Source: Pseudoxanthomonas gei (GTDB lineage Bacteria; Pseudomonadota; Gammaproteobacteria; Xanthomonadales; Xanthomonadaceae). Taken from it: a stretch of DNA of 64,000 nt. The stretch spans positions 1 to 64,000 of the forward strand of contig NZ_QOVG01000007.1 of NCBI RefSeq assembly GCF_010119615.1, given 5' to 3'. Made by a program: the position numbers and the translations under genes. A model generated the notes under the pieces. It ran no database searches and had not been told where the DNA came from. It saw nothing but the letters and a program-made list of their open reading frames with translations. This document shows positions 16,770-25,957 of this stretch, one piece after another. Positions within the stretch are counted from its first letter, which is position 1, and every line of letters starts with the position of its first letter.

Positions 16770-18563
16770 AAGCCACTCGTTCTTGCCATTGCCCTGGCGC
16801 TGTCCGCGCCCCTGCCCGCCTTCGCCCAGGCCGCCGCGCCCGCGACCCGCACCAGCACCGCGCCGGCACCCGCCTGGGTGGAAGCCAGCAACCGCAATGC
16901 GCAGATCCTGCTGCAGGCGCAGGCCGCCTTCCAGCCGGAGTACGCCAGCTTCTTCGGCGTGCCGGGTTACGACGACAAGGTCGCCGACTTCGGTCCGGAC
17001 AATCCGCGGCGCTACCGGGACGCCGTCGCCAAGGCCAGGACCGCGCTGCAGGCAAAACTGCAGACCGAGCGCGATACCAACGTGCGCCAGGACCTGGAGA
17101 TCATGATCAAGGCGGCCGACGAGAACATCGAAGGCAGCGCGCTCAACGAAAAGTACCTGTTGCCGTGGAGCGATGCGCCGCAATCCATTTTCAGCGGCCT
17201 CAACGGGCTGCTCTCCGACCAGACCCCGCCGGAGCGCCGGGCCAAGGCGCTGGATCGCCTCAAGGCCTACGTGGGCCTGGCCCCGGGCAGCACGGCGCTG
17301 ACCACCCTGGCCAGGCAGCGCTACGAGGAAAAGCTGGCCGATGGCCAGTTGCTGCAGCCGACCCGGCTGGAAGTACAGCGCGCGGTCGGCAACGGCGATA
17401 CCTACGTCACCGGCGTGCGCGAGCTGTTCGCCAAGTACAGGATCGCCGGCGCCGAACAGGCGCTGGATGCGATGGCAAAGCAGGTCAAGGACTACAACGA
17501 CTGGAGCCGCAGCCAGGTCCTGCCCAAGGCACGCACCGATACCCGCCTGCCGCCCGAGCTGTATGCCTACCAGTTGAAGCAGTACGGCATCGACATCGAC
17601 CCGGCCCTGCTGATGCAGCGCGCGCAACTGGAGTTCATGGAAACCCGCGCGGTGATGCAGCAGCTGGCCCCGCTGGTGGCCAAGGCCCAGGGCATCGAGG
17701 CCACCGACTACCGCGAGGTGATCAAGGCGCTGAAGAAGAAGCCGATCGCCAACGCGCAGCTGGAAACCTTCTACCGCGGCATCATCGACCGGATCGACCC
17801 GATCATCGCGCGCGAGAAGATCGTCGACGTGCCCAACCGGCCCATGCAGATGCGCCTGGGCTCGGCCGCCGAAAGCGCCGCGCAACCGGCGCCACATTTC
17901 CTGCCGGCGCCCCTGGTGGGCAACACCGGCCAGCAGGGCACGTTCGTGCTGCCGCTGGGCAACCCGGACAAGGACGGCAAGGGCAAGGAGTACGACGACT
18001 TCAACTTCGACTCGGTGGCCTGGACGCTGTCGGCGCACGAGGGCCGCCCCGGCCATGAGCTGCAGTTCACCGCCATGGTCGAGCGTGGCGTGTCGCTGGC
18101 GCGCAGCCTGTTCGCCTTCAATTCGGTCAACGTGGAAGGCTGGGCGCTGTACGCCGAAGCCGAAATGGTGCCGTACGAACCGCTGGACGGGCAGCTGATC
18201 GCCCTGCAGTTCCGGCTGCTGCGCGCCGCGCGCGCAATGCTCGACCCCAGCCTCAACCTGGGCCTGGTCGACCGCGAACGCGCGCGGTTGGTACTGGAGG
18301 ACGATGTCGGGTTGTCCGAACCGATGGCGCGCCAGGAACTGGATCGCTACACCTTCAACGCCCCCGGCCAGGCCGGCAGCTACTTCTACGGCTACACCCG
18401 CATCCTGGAACTGCGCATGCGCACCGAACTGGCGCTGGGCCGGCAGTTCGACCGCAAGGCCTTCAACAATTTCCTGCTTGACCAGGGGCTGCTGCCGCCG
18501 GACCAGCTGGCCAAGGCGGTGGAAGCACAATTCATCCCGGCGCAGAAGAAAAAGAAGAGCTGA
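16767..18563 (+). CDS. Exported DUF885 family protein (putative metallopeptidase)
   Basis: Full-length DUF885 protein of 598 residues. A signal peptide ends near PAFAQA. The signature AHEGRPGHELQ starts at His424, and NVEGWALYAE follows about 35 residues later, supplying a likely third metal ligand. The C-terminal helices (DPSLNLGLVDRERA, PGQAGSYFYGY) are family-typical. It ends in a lysine-rich tail (KKKKS). Members are often annotated as exported peptidases, but the reaction is unproven. It follows the shorter DUF885 gene by about 100 nt with a hairpin touching its ATG, and converges on a small lipoprotein gene. Confidence 0.82.
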   Translation: MKPLVLAIALALSAPLPAFAQAAAPATRTSTAPAPAWVEASNRNAQILLQAQAAFQPEYASFFGVPGYDDKVADFGPDNPRRYRDAVAKARTALQAKLQTERDTNVRQDLEIMIKAADENIEGSALNEKYLLPWSDAPQSIFSGLNGLLSDQTPPERRAKALDRLKAYVGLAPGSTALTTLARQRYEEKLADGQLLQPTRLEVQRAVGNGDTYVTGVRELFAKYRIAGAEQALDAMAKQVKDYNDWSRSQVLPKARTDTRLPPELYAYQLKQYGIDIDPALLMQRAQLEFMETRAVMQQLAPLVAKAQGIEATDYREVIKALKKKPIANAQLETFYRGIIDRIDPIIAREKIVDVPNRPMQMRLGSAAESAAQPAPHFLPAPLVGNTGQQGTFVLPLGNPDKDGKGKEYDDFNFDSVAWTLSAHEGRPGHELQFTAMVERGVSLARSLFAFNSVNVEGWALYAEAEMVPYEPLDGQLIALQFRLLRAARAMLDPSLNLGLVDRERARLVLEDDVGLSEPMARQELDRYTFNAPGQAGSYFYGYTRILELRMRTELALGRQFDRKAFNNFLLDQGLLPPDQLAKAVEAQFIPAQKKKKS

Positions 18564-18575
18564 CGCAGGCCATCA

Positions 18576-18602
18576 CGCGAAGCGGCTGGCCGCCGCTTCG
18601 CG
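18576..18602. terminator. Hairpin between convergent genes
   Basis: CGCGAAGCGG pairs perfectly with CCGCTTCGCG over a 7-nt loop between the DUF885 stop and the stop of the convergent lipoprotein gene. It has no T-run. It probably protects or ends both messages. Confidence 0.5.
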
Positions 18603-18610
18603 ATTCCCGC

Positions 18611-19042
18611 CTAGGGCCTGGGAGCCTGCGAGCCTGGCGGCACGTAGATCGCCACGCCCGCGGCCTTCTTCTGCGTGGTCGGGATGCCGATGCCGATGCC
18701 GCCGGCCGTGTGGCGGCCAAAGCTGCCGGCACCGACCGACATGCCGACCGGTGAACCACTGGAACCCACGCCCATCAGGATCACCCCGTTGGCGCCCAGG
18801 GCCGCGGCATCGCGCTTGAGCCGCGCCACCGCCGCATCGGTCTGTCCCTGCGTGCCGAAGCCGACGGCGCTGGAGGATTCGAGCTGGGCGATTTCAATCG
18901 AGCCCGGTGGGGGCGTGGTGTAGATGCGGACCTGGGCCGGATCGACCGGCGCGCGGGCGCTGCCGAGCATGACCCTGGAGGTGCCGGCGCAGCCGGTGAC
19001 GGCCAGCGCGAACAGCAGGAGGCTTGCGGAACGCAGGATCAT
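18611..19042 (-). CDS. Small lipoprotein with YbjQ/RcsF-like region
   Basis: Exported protein of 143 residues. The start was chosen because this ATG gives a clean lipoprotein signal peptide (LALAVTGC); in-frame starts further upstream bury it. The mature region GSIEIAQLESSSAVGFGTQGQTDAAVARLKRDAAALGANGVIL (split here only for description) resembles the small alpha/beta fold of YbjQ and RcsF-like envelope proteins, followed by a glycine-rich tail. There is no catalytic motif. It is probably an envelope protein of unknown role. Confidence 0.6.
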   Translation of the reverse strand: MILRSASLLLFALAVTGCAGTSRVMLGSARAPVDPAQVRIYTTPPPGSIEIAQLESSSAVGFGTQGQTDAAVARLKRDAAALGANGVILMGVGSSGSPVGMSVGAGSFGRHTAGGIGIGIPTTQKKAAGVAIYVPPGSQAPRP

Positions 19043-19209
19043 GGTGGTGCTCCCTGGAAGAATGCCGGGATGATCGGCCTGTAGCACTGAATGCTCGCAT
19101 ACCCCCGCCAGCGCCGATGTGAGCGGTGCGGCGCGCAATGGCCGCTGGCGTGGGACGGGCCGATGGACGGCCTCCGCTATAGTGGCGCTATCCAACAGGG
19201 AGCGCATTC

Positions 19210-19458
19210 ATGGGTCTTATCAGTCTGGTGTGGGGCATCGTGGCCATGTTCCTGATGGTGCTGGCGCTGATTCCGTTGCTGGGGTGGAGCAACTGGTTCC
19301 TGATCCCGTTCGCGGCGGTTGGCGCGATCATCGGCGCCATCGGCGTCCTGTTCACTTCCAGTGCCAAAACCGGCCGCGCCAAGACCGGCCTGCTGCTCAA
19401 CGGCATCGTCATCGTGGTCGGCATCATCCGCCTGGGCATCGGCGGCGGGATCATCTGA
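19210..19458 (+). CDS. Small two-to-three-span membrane protein
   Basis: Protein of 82 residues that is almost entirely hydrophobic: segments at about 3-23, 27-47 and 60-80, with a short positively charged loop (KTGRAKTG) between the second and third. It is preceded by a convincing ribosome binding site (AGGGAG, 9 nt before ATG) and a TATAGT -10 element at 19178-19183, so it is likely expressed. Glycine spacing in the membrane segments suggests tight helix packing. No function can be assigned. Confidence 0.7.
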   Translation: MGLISLVWGIVAMFLMVLALIPLLGWSNWFLIPFAAVGAIIGAIGVLFTSSAKTGRAKTGLLLNGIVIVVGIIRLGIGGGII

Positions 19459-19580
19459 CCGGCGGGAGCGACAAACGCCGCCGCGGCAGTGACGCCAGTC
19501 GCCCGACCGCTGCGCCCCCTGATCGACGGCCCATCCGGAAGCCCACGCGGTCCTAGCTGCGCCGGTAGCCGGGATGACCC

Positions 19581-19987
19581 GATGCCGCTTTTTTCGCCAT
19601 CGATGCCGCTTTTTCCGTCAGCCATGACGCTTTTTCCTCCATCGCTGCCGCTTTGAGCGTCATCGCTGGCGGTCAAAGCGGCAATGGATAGCGAAGTCGA
19701 CGCTGCTTCCAGCGTCAAAAGCGTCGTCGATGACGAAAAAAGCGTCATCGATGGCGTTGAAAGCGGCATCGATGACGCTTTGAGCGCCGTGCATGACGCT
19801 TTTGACGCTGGGTGGTGACGAAAAAAGCGTCATCGCTGGCGCTTTTTCGGTCAGTGATGGCGCTTTGAGCGGCAACGGAGGCGCTTTGACCGTCATCGAT
19901 GGCGCTTTGAGCGGCAGCGATGACGCTTTCAACGCCATGCACGGCGCTTTTGACGCTGGCGGCGGGGCGTTTTGCGGCAACGGACAA
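19581..19987. repeat. Array of about 19 units with an exact 21-bp period in both orientations
   Basis: The gap 19459-20154 is filled mainly by this array. Counting the GCTTT core (or its complement AAAGC) gives steps of exactly 21 nt at 19587, 19608, 19629, 19650, then inverted units at 19718, 19739, 19760, then 19777, 19798, one inverted unit, and 19841, 19862, 19883, 19904, 19925, 19946, 19967. Units read roughly GATGRCGCTTTNNNNGTCATC, so each is itself partly palindromic. Because 21 is a multiple of three, reading frames stay open on both strands and give heptapeptide repeats such as LKAPSMT or GALSGNG. No ribosome site or start context supports translation. Confidence 0.8.
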
Positions 19988-19989
19988 AA

Positions 19990-20015
19990 GGAAAGCCGCC
20001 CGAAGGCGGCTTTCC
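19990..20015 (-). terminator. Strong hairpin at the end of the ABC transporter operon
   Basis: GGAAAGCCGCC and GGCGGCTTTCC form an 11-bp stem with a CGAA tetraloop. It lies about 140 nt past the ATP-binding protein stop and about 30 nt past the coding-like tail that follows it. On the minus strand it is followed by CTTTTGTCC, a fair T-rich stretch, so it is probably an intrinsic terminator for that operon. Confidence 0.7.
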
Positions 20016-20043
20016 CGGTGGTGCAGGCGGCGTGCAGCGGGGA

Positions 20044-20154
20044 TTACGGGGTGGCGGGCGGCTCGGGCTTGCGCGGGCCTTTGTAGAAGCGGTTGGCCAG
20101 GTCCTTGCGGGCGCCTTCCAGGCCCTGGCTGCGGCCGGCGCCCTTGAGCCGCCG
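20044..20154 (-). pseudogene. Coding-like 36-codon tail in frame behind an amber stop
   Basis: Directly after the TAG of the ABC ATP-binding gene the same frame stays open for 36 codons and ends at TAA (20044-20046). The hypothetical peptide contains GLEGARKDLANRFYKGPRK and has the strong G/C third-position bias of real genes. No ATG, GTG or TTG lies between the TAG and this segment. It could be the remnant of a small gene, a C-terminal extension cut off by a nonsense change, or a sequencing error at the TAG. Confidence 0.4.
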
Positions 20155-21720
20155 CTACTGGGCCTGCGCCAGGGCCGGACGCGCCGCCACCAGCGCCCGG
20201 GTATGGGGGTGCCGTGGATGTTCCAGCACCGAGGCCGTGGCGCCGGTTTCGACGATGCGCCCCAGTTCCAGCACCGCGATGCGCTCGGCCACGGCCGAAG
20301 CGGCGGACAGGTCATGGGTGACGAACAGCAGCGCCAGGCCGCGCTCGCGTTTGAGCTTCGCCAGCAGGGCCAGGATGGCGGCGCGGTGGTGGGCATCGAG
20401 CGCGGAGACCGCCTCGTCGCAGACCAGCAGCTCCGGTGCCGTGGACAGGGCCCGGGCAATGGCGATGCGCTGGCGCTGGCCGCCGGAAAACTGGTGCGGA
20501 TAGCGGTCGAGCGCCGAATCGTCCATGCCCACCGCCGCCAGCAGCTCCGAGGCCGTGGCGCGCTGGCTGGCGGCATCGCCGATGCCGTGGATGCGCAGCG
20601 GCTCGCCGACAATGCGGGCAACGGTGAAACGCGGATCCAGTGAGGCGTAGGGATCCTGGAATACCACCCCGATGCGCCGGCGCATGCGGCGCAGCCCGGC
20701 GGCATCCAGCGAACCCAGCTCAACGCCGTCCAGGAGGATGCGTCCGCGCGCGCCACGCAACAGCTTGAGCACGGCCCGGCCCAGTGTGCTCTTGCCGCTG
20801 CCCGATTCGCCGACCAGGGCCAGGCCTTCGCCACGGTGCAGGACCAGGTCCACCCCATCCAGCGCGTCGCGGCCGGCGTCGCGGTAGCGCATGCGCATGC
20901 CTTCGGCGCGCAGCAGCACCGGCGCCGCTTCGCTGGGCGCGGGCAGGGCCTGCAACACGTCCGCCGCCAGCAGCTCGCGGGTGTAGGGATGCCGCGGGGC
21001 CGAAAATATCGCCCGCGTATCGCCGCGCTCCAGCACCTGGCCACGCTGCAGCACCAGCAACTGCTGGGCGTACGCGCCCACCAGCGGCAGGTCGTGGCTG
21101 ATCAGCAGCAGGGCGAGGTTTTCCTCGCGGCGCAACTCATCCAGCAGGTCGAGGATGTCGCGGGCGATGCGGGCATCCAGTGCGGAGGTCGGTTCATCGG
21201 CGATCAGCACGCGCGGCTGCGTCGCCAGCGCCAGGGCAATGGCGATGCGCTGGCGCTGCCCGCCCGAGAACGAATGCGGGTAACGCGACAACGCCGCGCG
21301 TGGTTCGGGCAACTGCACGCGGCGCAGGAGTTCTTCGGCCTGCCTGTGTGCGGCGTCGCGCCCCAGGCCGCGCGCCACCCGCAGGGTCTCCACCAGCTGC
21401 GCGCCGATCCGGCGCAACGGATGCAGTGCGGCCAGCGGATCCTGCGGCACCAGGCCGAACACGCGCCCACGCAGGGCCGCATGCGCGGGCGAGGCGAACG
21501 CAATGTCCTCGCCATCCACGCGCAGGGTCGCGCTGCCCTGCAACTGCGCAGGCAGCAGGGCCAGCAGGGCCAGCGAGGTCAGACTCTTGCCGCTGCCCGA
21601 TTCACCGACCAGGCCCGTGCATTGGCCGCCCTGCAGTTGCAGCGACAGGCCATCCAGCAGGGTGCGGCCCTGCGTAGTGACCTGGAGGTCGGACAGCTCG
21701 ACGCGGGTGGACGCCGTCAT
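20155..21720 (-). CDS. Dual-domain oligopeptide ABC transporter ATP-binding protein (YejF-like)
   Basis: Cytoplasmic ATPase of 521 residues made of two fused ABC domains, as in YejF and GsiA. Each has a Walker A (GESGSGKS near residues 39-46 and again near 305), a signature (FSGGQRQRIAIA, twice) and a Walker B (VLIADEPTSALD; LLVCDEAVSALD, where A replaces the usual P). It powers uptake of peptides or related solutes. The ATG overlaps the TGA of the permease gene just upstream (ATGA), so the two are translationally coupled. Only one permease gene is adjacent; an in-frame coding-like tail follows the stop. Confidence 0.88.
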   Translation of the reverse strand: MTASTRVELSDLQVTTQGRTLLDGLSLQLQGGQCTGLVGESGSGKSLTSLALLALLPAQLQGSATLRVDGEDIAFASPAHAALRGRVFGLVPQDPLAALHPLRRIGAQLVETLRVARGLGRDAAHRQAEELLRRVQLPEPRAALSRYPHSFSGGQRQRIAIALALATQPRVLIADEPTSALDARIARDILDLLDELRREENLALLLISHDLPLVGAYAQQLLVLQRGQVLERGDTRAIFSAPRHPYTRELLAADVLQALPAPSEAAPVLLRAEGMRMRYRDAGRDALDGVDLVLHRGEGLALVGESGSGKSTLGRAVLKLLRGARGRILLDGVELGSLDAAGLRRMRRRIGVVFQDPYASLDPRFTVARIVGEPLRIHGIGDAASQRATASELLAAVGMDDSALDRYPHQFSGGQRQRIAIARALSTAPELLVCDEAVSALDAHHRAAILALLAKLKRERGLALLFVTHDLSAASAVAERIAVLELGRIVETGATASVLEHPRHPHTRALVAARPALAQAQ

Positions 21721-22574
21721 GCGGCAGCCGGCTCGCTGCGGCGCGCGGCGCCACGGACATCGGTCCAGTCGCGCAGCCCGTCGCCCAGGAACTGGAACGC
21801 CGCCAGGGTAAGCACCAGGAACGAGGCCGGGAACAGCAGGGTCCACGGCGCCGAATCCAGCTCCTGCACGCCCTCGGCCAGCAAGGTACCCCAGCTGGCC
21901 GACGGTTCGTCCACGCTCAGGCCGAGGAAGCCGAGGAAGCTTTCCACCAGGATCGCCTGCGGCAGGATCAGGCCCAGGTAGACGAAGGCCAGCGGCATCA
22001 GGTTGGGCAGCACGTGCCAGCGCAGGCGCTGGCTGAAGGTTGCCCCGGCGGCATGCGCGGCCAGCACGAACGGCGCCTCGCGCAGGCGCGCGCTCTCGGC
22101 CCGCATCACCCGCGCCAGGTCGATCCACACATAGCCGCCGATCGCCGCCAGCAACAGGCCCAGCGAACGTTCGAACAGGGTCAGCAGCAGGATCACCACC
22201 AGCAGGAACGGCAAGGCGGAGAACACATCGAGCACACGCAGCATCGCCCGCTCCACGCGTCCGCCGGCCAGGCCGGCGATGGCGCCATAGCCGAGTCCGA
22301 TCAGCAGCGCGACCACGCTGGCCAGCAGGCCGATGGTCAGAGACAACCGCCCGCCGGCGAGCGTGCGCGCGAACACGTCACGGCCGATGGCGTCGGTGCC
22401 GAACCAGTGTCCGTTGACGCCGGGCGCGACCGACAGCGAATTCCAGTCCGGCGAATGCGGCGGATACGCGCTGAGCAGCGGACCAAGCCAGCAGATCAGC
22501 GCCAGCACCGCCAGCGTGGCCAGGCAGGCGCGCGCGATGGGCGGGAGGGAGCGCAGGGATTGCATGAGGGGCAT
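21717..22574 (-). CDS. Peptide ABC transporter permease (DppC/OppC/YejE type)
   Basis: Inner-membrane permease of 285 residues. After a short cytoplasmic N-terminus and first membrane segment comes the periplasmic NWNSL...HWFGTDAIGRDVFART motif typical of OppC/DppC proteins, then five more membrane segments. The EAA loop HAAGATFSQRLRWHVLPNLMP (near residues 185-205), which contacts the ATPase, is present. Translation probably begins at this ATG (MPLMQ) or 9 nt downstream. Its stop overlaps the start of the ATP-binding gene. The partner OppB-type permease expected upstream is not there; a repeat element occupies that place. Confidence 0.85.
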   Translation of the reverse strand: MPLMQSLRSLPPIARACLATLAVLALICWLGPLLSAYPPHSPDWNSLSVAPGVNGHWFGTDAIGRDVFARTLAGGRLSLTIGLLASVVALLIGLGYGAIAGLAGGRVERAMLRVLDVFSALPFLLVVILLLTLFERSLGLLLAAIGGYVWIDLARVMRAESARLREAPFVLAAHAAGATFSQRLRWHVLPNLMPLAFVYLGLILPQAILVESFLGFLGLSVDEPSASWGTLLAEGVQELDSAPWTLLFPASFLVLTLAAFQFLGDGLRDWTDVRGAARRSEPAAA

Positions 22575-22688
22575 CGTAACTTGCTTCAAATCCCTTCTCC
22601 CTTCGGGCGAAGAGCCTCCCACTAAGCCGGGCGTGCCCGCAGAGCCTGCACCGTACTCAATACGGGGGCAGATGGCGTTGATGGACCT

Positions 22689-22899
22689 CGCCAAGAGCAC
22701 CCCTCCCCAACCCTCCCCTGCTTCGCAAGGGAGGGGGCCGTTCCAGAGCGTCCCAAGTTGTTCAGCAGCTCGCGGCGTGCCGGGGCCGCCATGAGCACCC
22801 TGGCGGTCACGCGCCGCATGCGGGATCAATCAGCGCGCGGCTTTAGCCCCCTCCCTTTTGCGCAGCAAAGGGGAGGGTTGGGGAGGGGTGCTCTTGGCG
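22689..22899. repeat. About 210-bp element with 50-nt inverted arms, upstream of hemB
   Basis: The gap 22575-23105 contains no gene. Its main content is a pair of arms: 22689-22738 and 22846-22899 are reverse complements sharing CGCCAAGAGCACCCCTCCCC, AACCCTCCCCT and AGGGAGGGGGC. The small inner hairpins differ (TGCTTCGCA versus TTTGCGCAGCAAA). About 107 nt lies between them. A further related G/C-rich fragment is at 23004-23062 (CCCTCACCCCAACCCTC ... GGGAGAGGGGC). A third copy of the right arm occurs at 41086. This looks like a MITE/BIME-class mobile repeat. Confidence 0.7.
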
Positions 22900-22919
22900 T
22901 GGGAATGAAACGAGGATGA

Positions 22920-24098
<1,179 letters not shown>

Positions 24099-24114
24099 TC
24101 CGGCCCTGGACCTC

Positions 24115-24138
24115 GTAGAGCCGGGCTTGCCCGGTTGT
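24115..24138 (+). repeat. Single GTAG-type REP hairpin
   Basis: GTAGAGCCGGGCTTGCCCGG: the tetranucleotide GTAG is followed by a hairpin GCCGGGC/GCCCGG with a TT loop, between hemB and aroE. GTAG-headed hairpins are the known form of REPs in Stenotrophomonas and relatives. Confidence 0.55.
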
Positions 24139-24219
24139 ACAAGAGGTCGATGCCGGCCTGCTGCTTCCAACACGGCGCCATCGGTTGCACACTGCAGGCC
24201 TGTCATCGAGGAGTCCTGC

Positions 24220-25062
24220 ATGAGCCATTACGCCGTCTTCGGCCATCCGGTTTCCCATTCGCTGTCGCCGCGCATCCACGCCGAGTTCGGACGGCAGACC
24301 GGCATCGCGCTGGACTACACCGCCATCGAGGCCACGCCCGCAGGCTTCGCGCAGGCGCTGGATGCGTTCGCCGCCGCCGGTGGCAAGGGCGCCAACGTGA
24401 CCCTGCCGCTGAAGGAAGCCGCCTTCGCCCTGTGCAGCGTCACCAGCGAGCGGGCGCGACGGGCCGGCGCGGTCAACACGCTGACCCGCAACGACGGCCA
24501 GTGGCATGGCGACAATACCGACGGCATCGGCCTGGTCCGGGACCTCACCGCACGACTCGGGCTGGACCTGCGCGGACGGCGCACGTTGTTGCTGGGCGCC
24601 GGCGGCTCGGCGCGCGGGGTGGCGCCGGCGTTGCTGGATGCGGGCGTGTCGGAACTGGTCATCGCCAACCGCACGCCCGAACGCGCCGATGCACTTGTCG
24701 ACCTGCTGGGTGAACCGGGACGTGCGCATTCGCGCTACTGGAATGACCTGGTGAACGAAGGCGACTTCGCCCTGATCGTCAATGCGACCTCCGCATCCCG
24801 CGACGGACTGCAGGAATTCTCGCTGCCGTTCGCGCTGGCCGCGTCGCGTACGCTGGCCGTGGACCTCAACTATGGCGAGGCTGCCATTCCCTTCCTCGCC
24901 TGGGCGCAGGCCGCCGGCTGCCGCGACCGGGTCGACGGCCTGGGCATGCTGGTGGAGCAGGCGGCCGCGGCCTTCGAGTTGTGGCACGGCGTGCGCCCGG
25001 ATACGGCCGGTGTCTATGCGACCTTGCGCGGCAAGGATGCTTCCCTGGTCACTGCGGACTGA
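24220..25062 (+). CDS. aroE: Shikimate dehydrogenase
   Basis: NADPH-dependent reduction of 3-dehydroshikimate to shikimate in aromatic amino acid synthesis; 280 residues, cytosolic. The substrate domain shows [13 protein letters not shown], catalytic Lys65 in NVTLPLKE and Asp101 in GDNTDG. The Rossmann half has GAGGSARG and the NRT motif (NRTPER) that selects NADPH. GGAG precedes the ATG by 8 nt. A membrane protein gene follows after 9 nt and probably shares the transcript. Confidence 0.95.
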   Translation: MSHYAVFGHPVSHSLSPRIHAEFGRQTGIALDYTAIEATPAGFAQALDAFAAAGGKGANVTLPLKEAAFALCSVTSERARRAGAVNTLTRNDGQWHGDNTDGIGLVRDLTARLGLDLRGRRTLLLGAGGSARGVAPALLDAGVSELVIANRTPERADALVDLLGEPGRAHSRYWNDLVNEGDFALIVNATSASRDGLQEFSLPFALAASRTLAVDLNYGEAAIPFLAWAQAAGCRDRVDGLGMLVEQAAAAFELWHGVRPDTAGVYATLRGKDASLVTAD

Positions 25063-25071
25063 GGGACGGAC

Positions 25072-25437
25072 ATGGACGCATCACTGATGCGCATGCTGAC
25101 TACGCTGGGTTACGCGCTGCCGGAGCTGCTGGCATGCGGGGTCGCGCTGGCGCTGCTGTGGAGCAGCGCGCAGCGCGGCAGGGCGCGCGACCACGGTCTG
25201 TGGGGCGCGGGACTGATGCTGGTGTGCGCGGTACTGCAGCTGGGCATCGGTTTTTACCAGACCTGGATGATCGACGGCATGCAAGGCGATTCGGCCGTCG
25301 GCATGAGCCGCCTGTTCGCGCTGCTGGGCGCCGTGCGCCTGCTGGTCAATTGCGTGTCGTTGGGCGGGTTCCTGCTGGTGGTGTGGGCGCTGTGCCAGGC
25401 CACGCGCACGTCGCACGCCGCACCGCCACCGGCCTGA
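25072..25437 (+). CDS. Four-span membrane protein of unknown function
   Basis: Unrecognised protein of 121 residues with hydrophobic segments near residues 10-30, 43-61, 80-100 and 93-112, joined by short charged loops, so three or four membrane passes. There is no conserved motif or cofactor site. It starts 9 nt after the aroE stop and is probably co-transcribed with it, but nothing ties it to aromatic synthesis. Confidence 0.6.
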   Translation: MDASLMRMLTTLGYALPELLACGVALALLWSSAQRGRARDHGLWGAGLMLVCAVLQLGIGFYQTWMIDGMQGDSAVGMSRLFALLGAVRLLVNCVSLGGFLLVVWALCQATRTSHAAPPPA

Positions 25438-25474
25438 CCCTCCGCTCCTGCCGGCGCGTCGCCGGCGAGCAATC

Positions 25475-25870
25475 ATGGATGCCCAGATGGCCAGGACGAG
25501 CAAGATTTCCGGTAGCGAGGCCGTCGACGCCTACATGGCCGCGCTGGAACACCCGTTCAAGGCAGAGATCCAGGCGCTGCGTGAGATCATCCTGGCGGCC
25601 GACCCCAAAGTGCAGGAACGGGTGAAGTGGAATGCGCCGAGCTTCTTCTACCAGGACGACATCGCCGCCTTCAATCCGCGCGCCAATGGTTTCGTGCAGA
25701 TCGTATTCGTGTTCCATCGCGGCCGGATGATCGAAGACGGTCACGGCCTGCTGACCGGCGACTACAAGGACCGCAGACTGGCCCGTTTCAACGACATGGC
25801 CGATATACAGGCCCAGCGGGCGGCGCTGCAAACGATCATCCGCCGCTGGATCGAGATCACCGACCAATAG
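25475..25870 (+). CDS. DUF1801 family protein
   Basis: Cytosolic protein of 131 residues matching the DUF1801 pattern: an N-terminal helix around VDAYMAALEHPFKAEIQALREII, then VKWNAPSFFYQ and later GLLTGDYKDRRLARF. The family has a small alpha/beta fold related to YdhG and is of unknown function. Translation could start at either of two methionines (residue 1 or 5). It follows the small membrane protein by 37 nt. Confidence 0.8.
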   Translation: MDAQMARTSKISGSEAVDAYMAALEHPFKAEIQALREIILAADPKVQERVKWNAPSFFYQDDIAAFNPRANGFVQIVFVFHRGRMIEDGHGLLTGDYKDRRLARFNDMADIQAQRAALQTIIRRWIEITDQ

Positions 25871-25957
25871 CGTGGGCCGGGCCGCCAGTGCCGTGCGTCC
25901 CACGTCCCATGCGAAAACCCGTCCCCGCCGGGTGGCTACGCCGCAACCGGCAATGCC

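Noticed and set aside
19660-19980. 106-codon minus-strand protein with LKAPSMT-type heptapeptide repeats
   Set aside because: Openness follows from the 21-nt period of the DNA; comparable frames exist on the other strand, and no ribosome site or promoter was seen. Kept as a repeat rather than a CDS.
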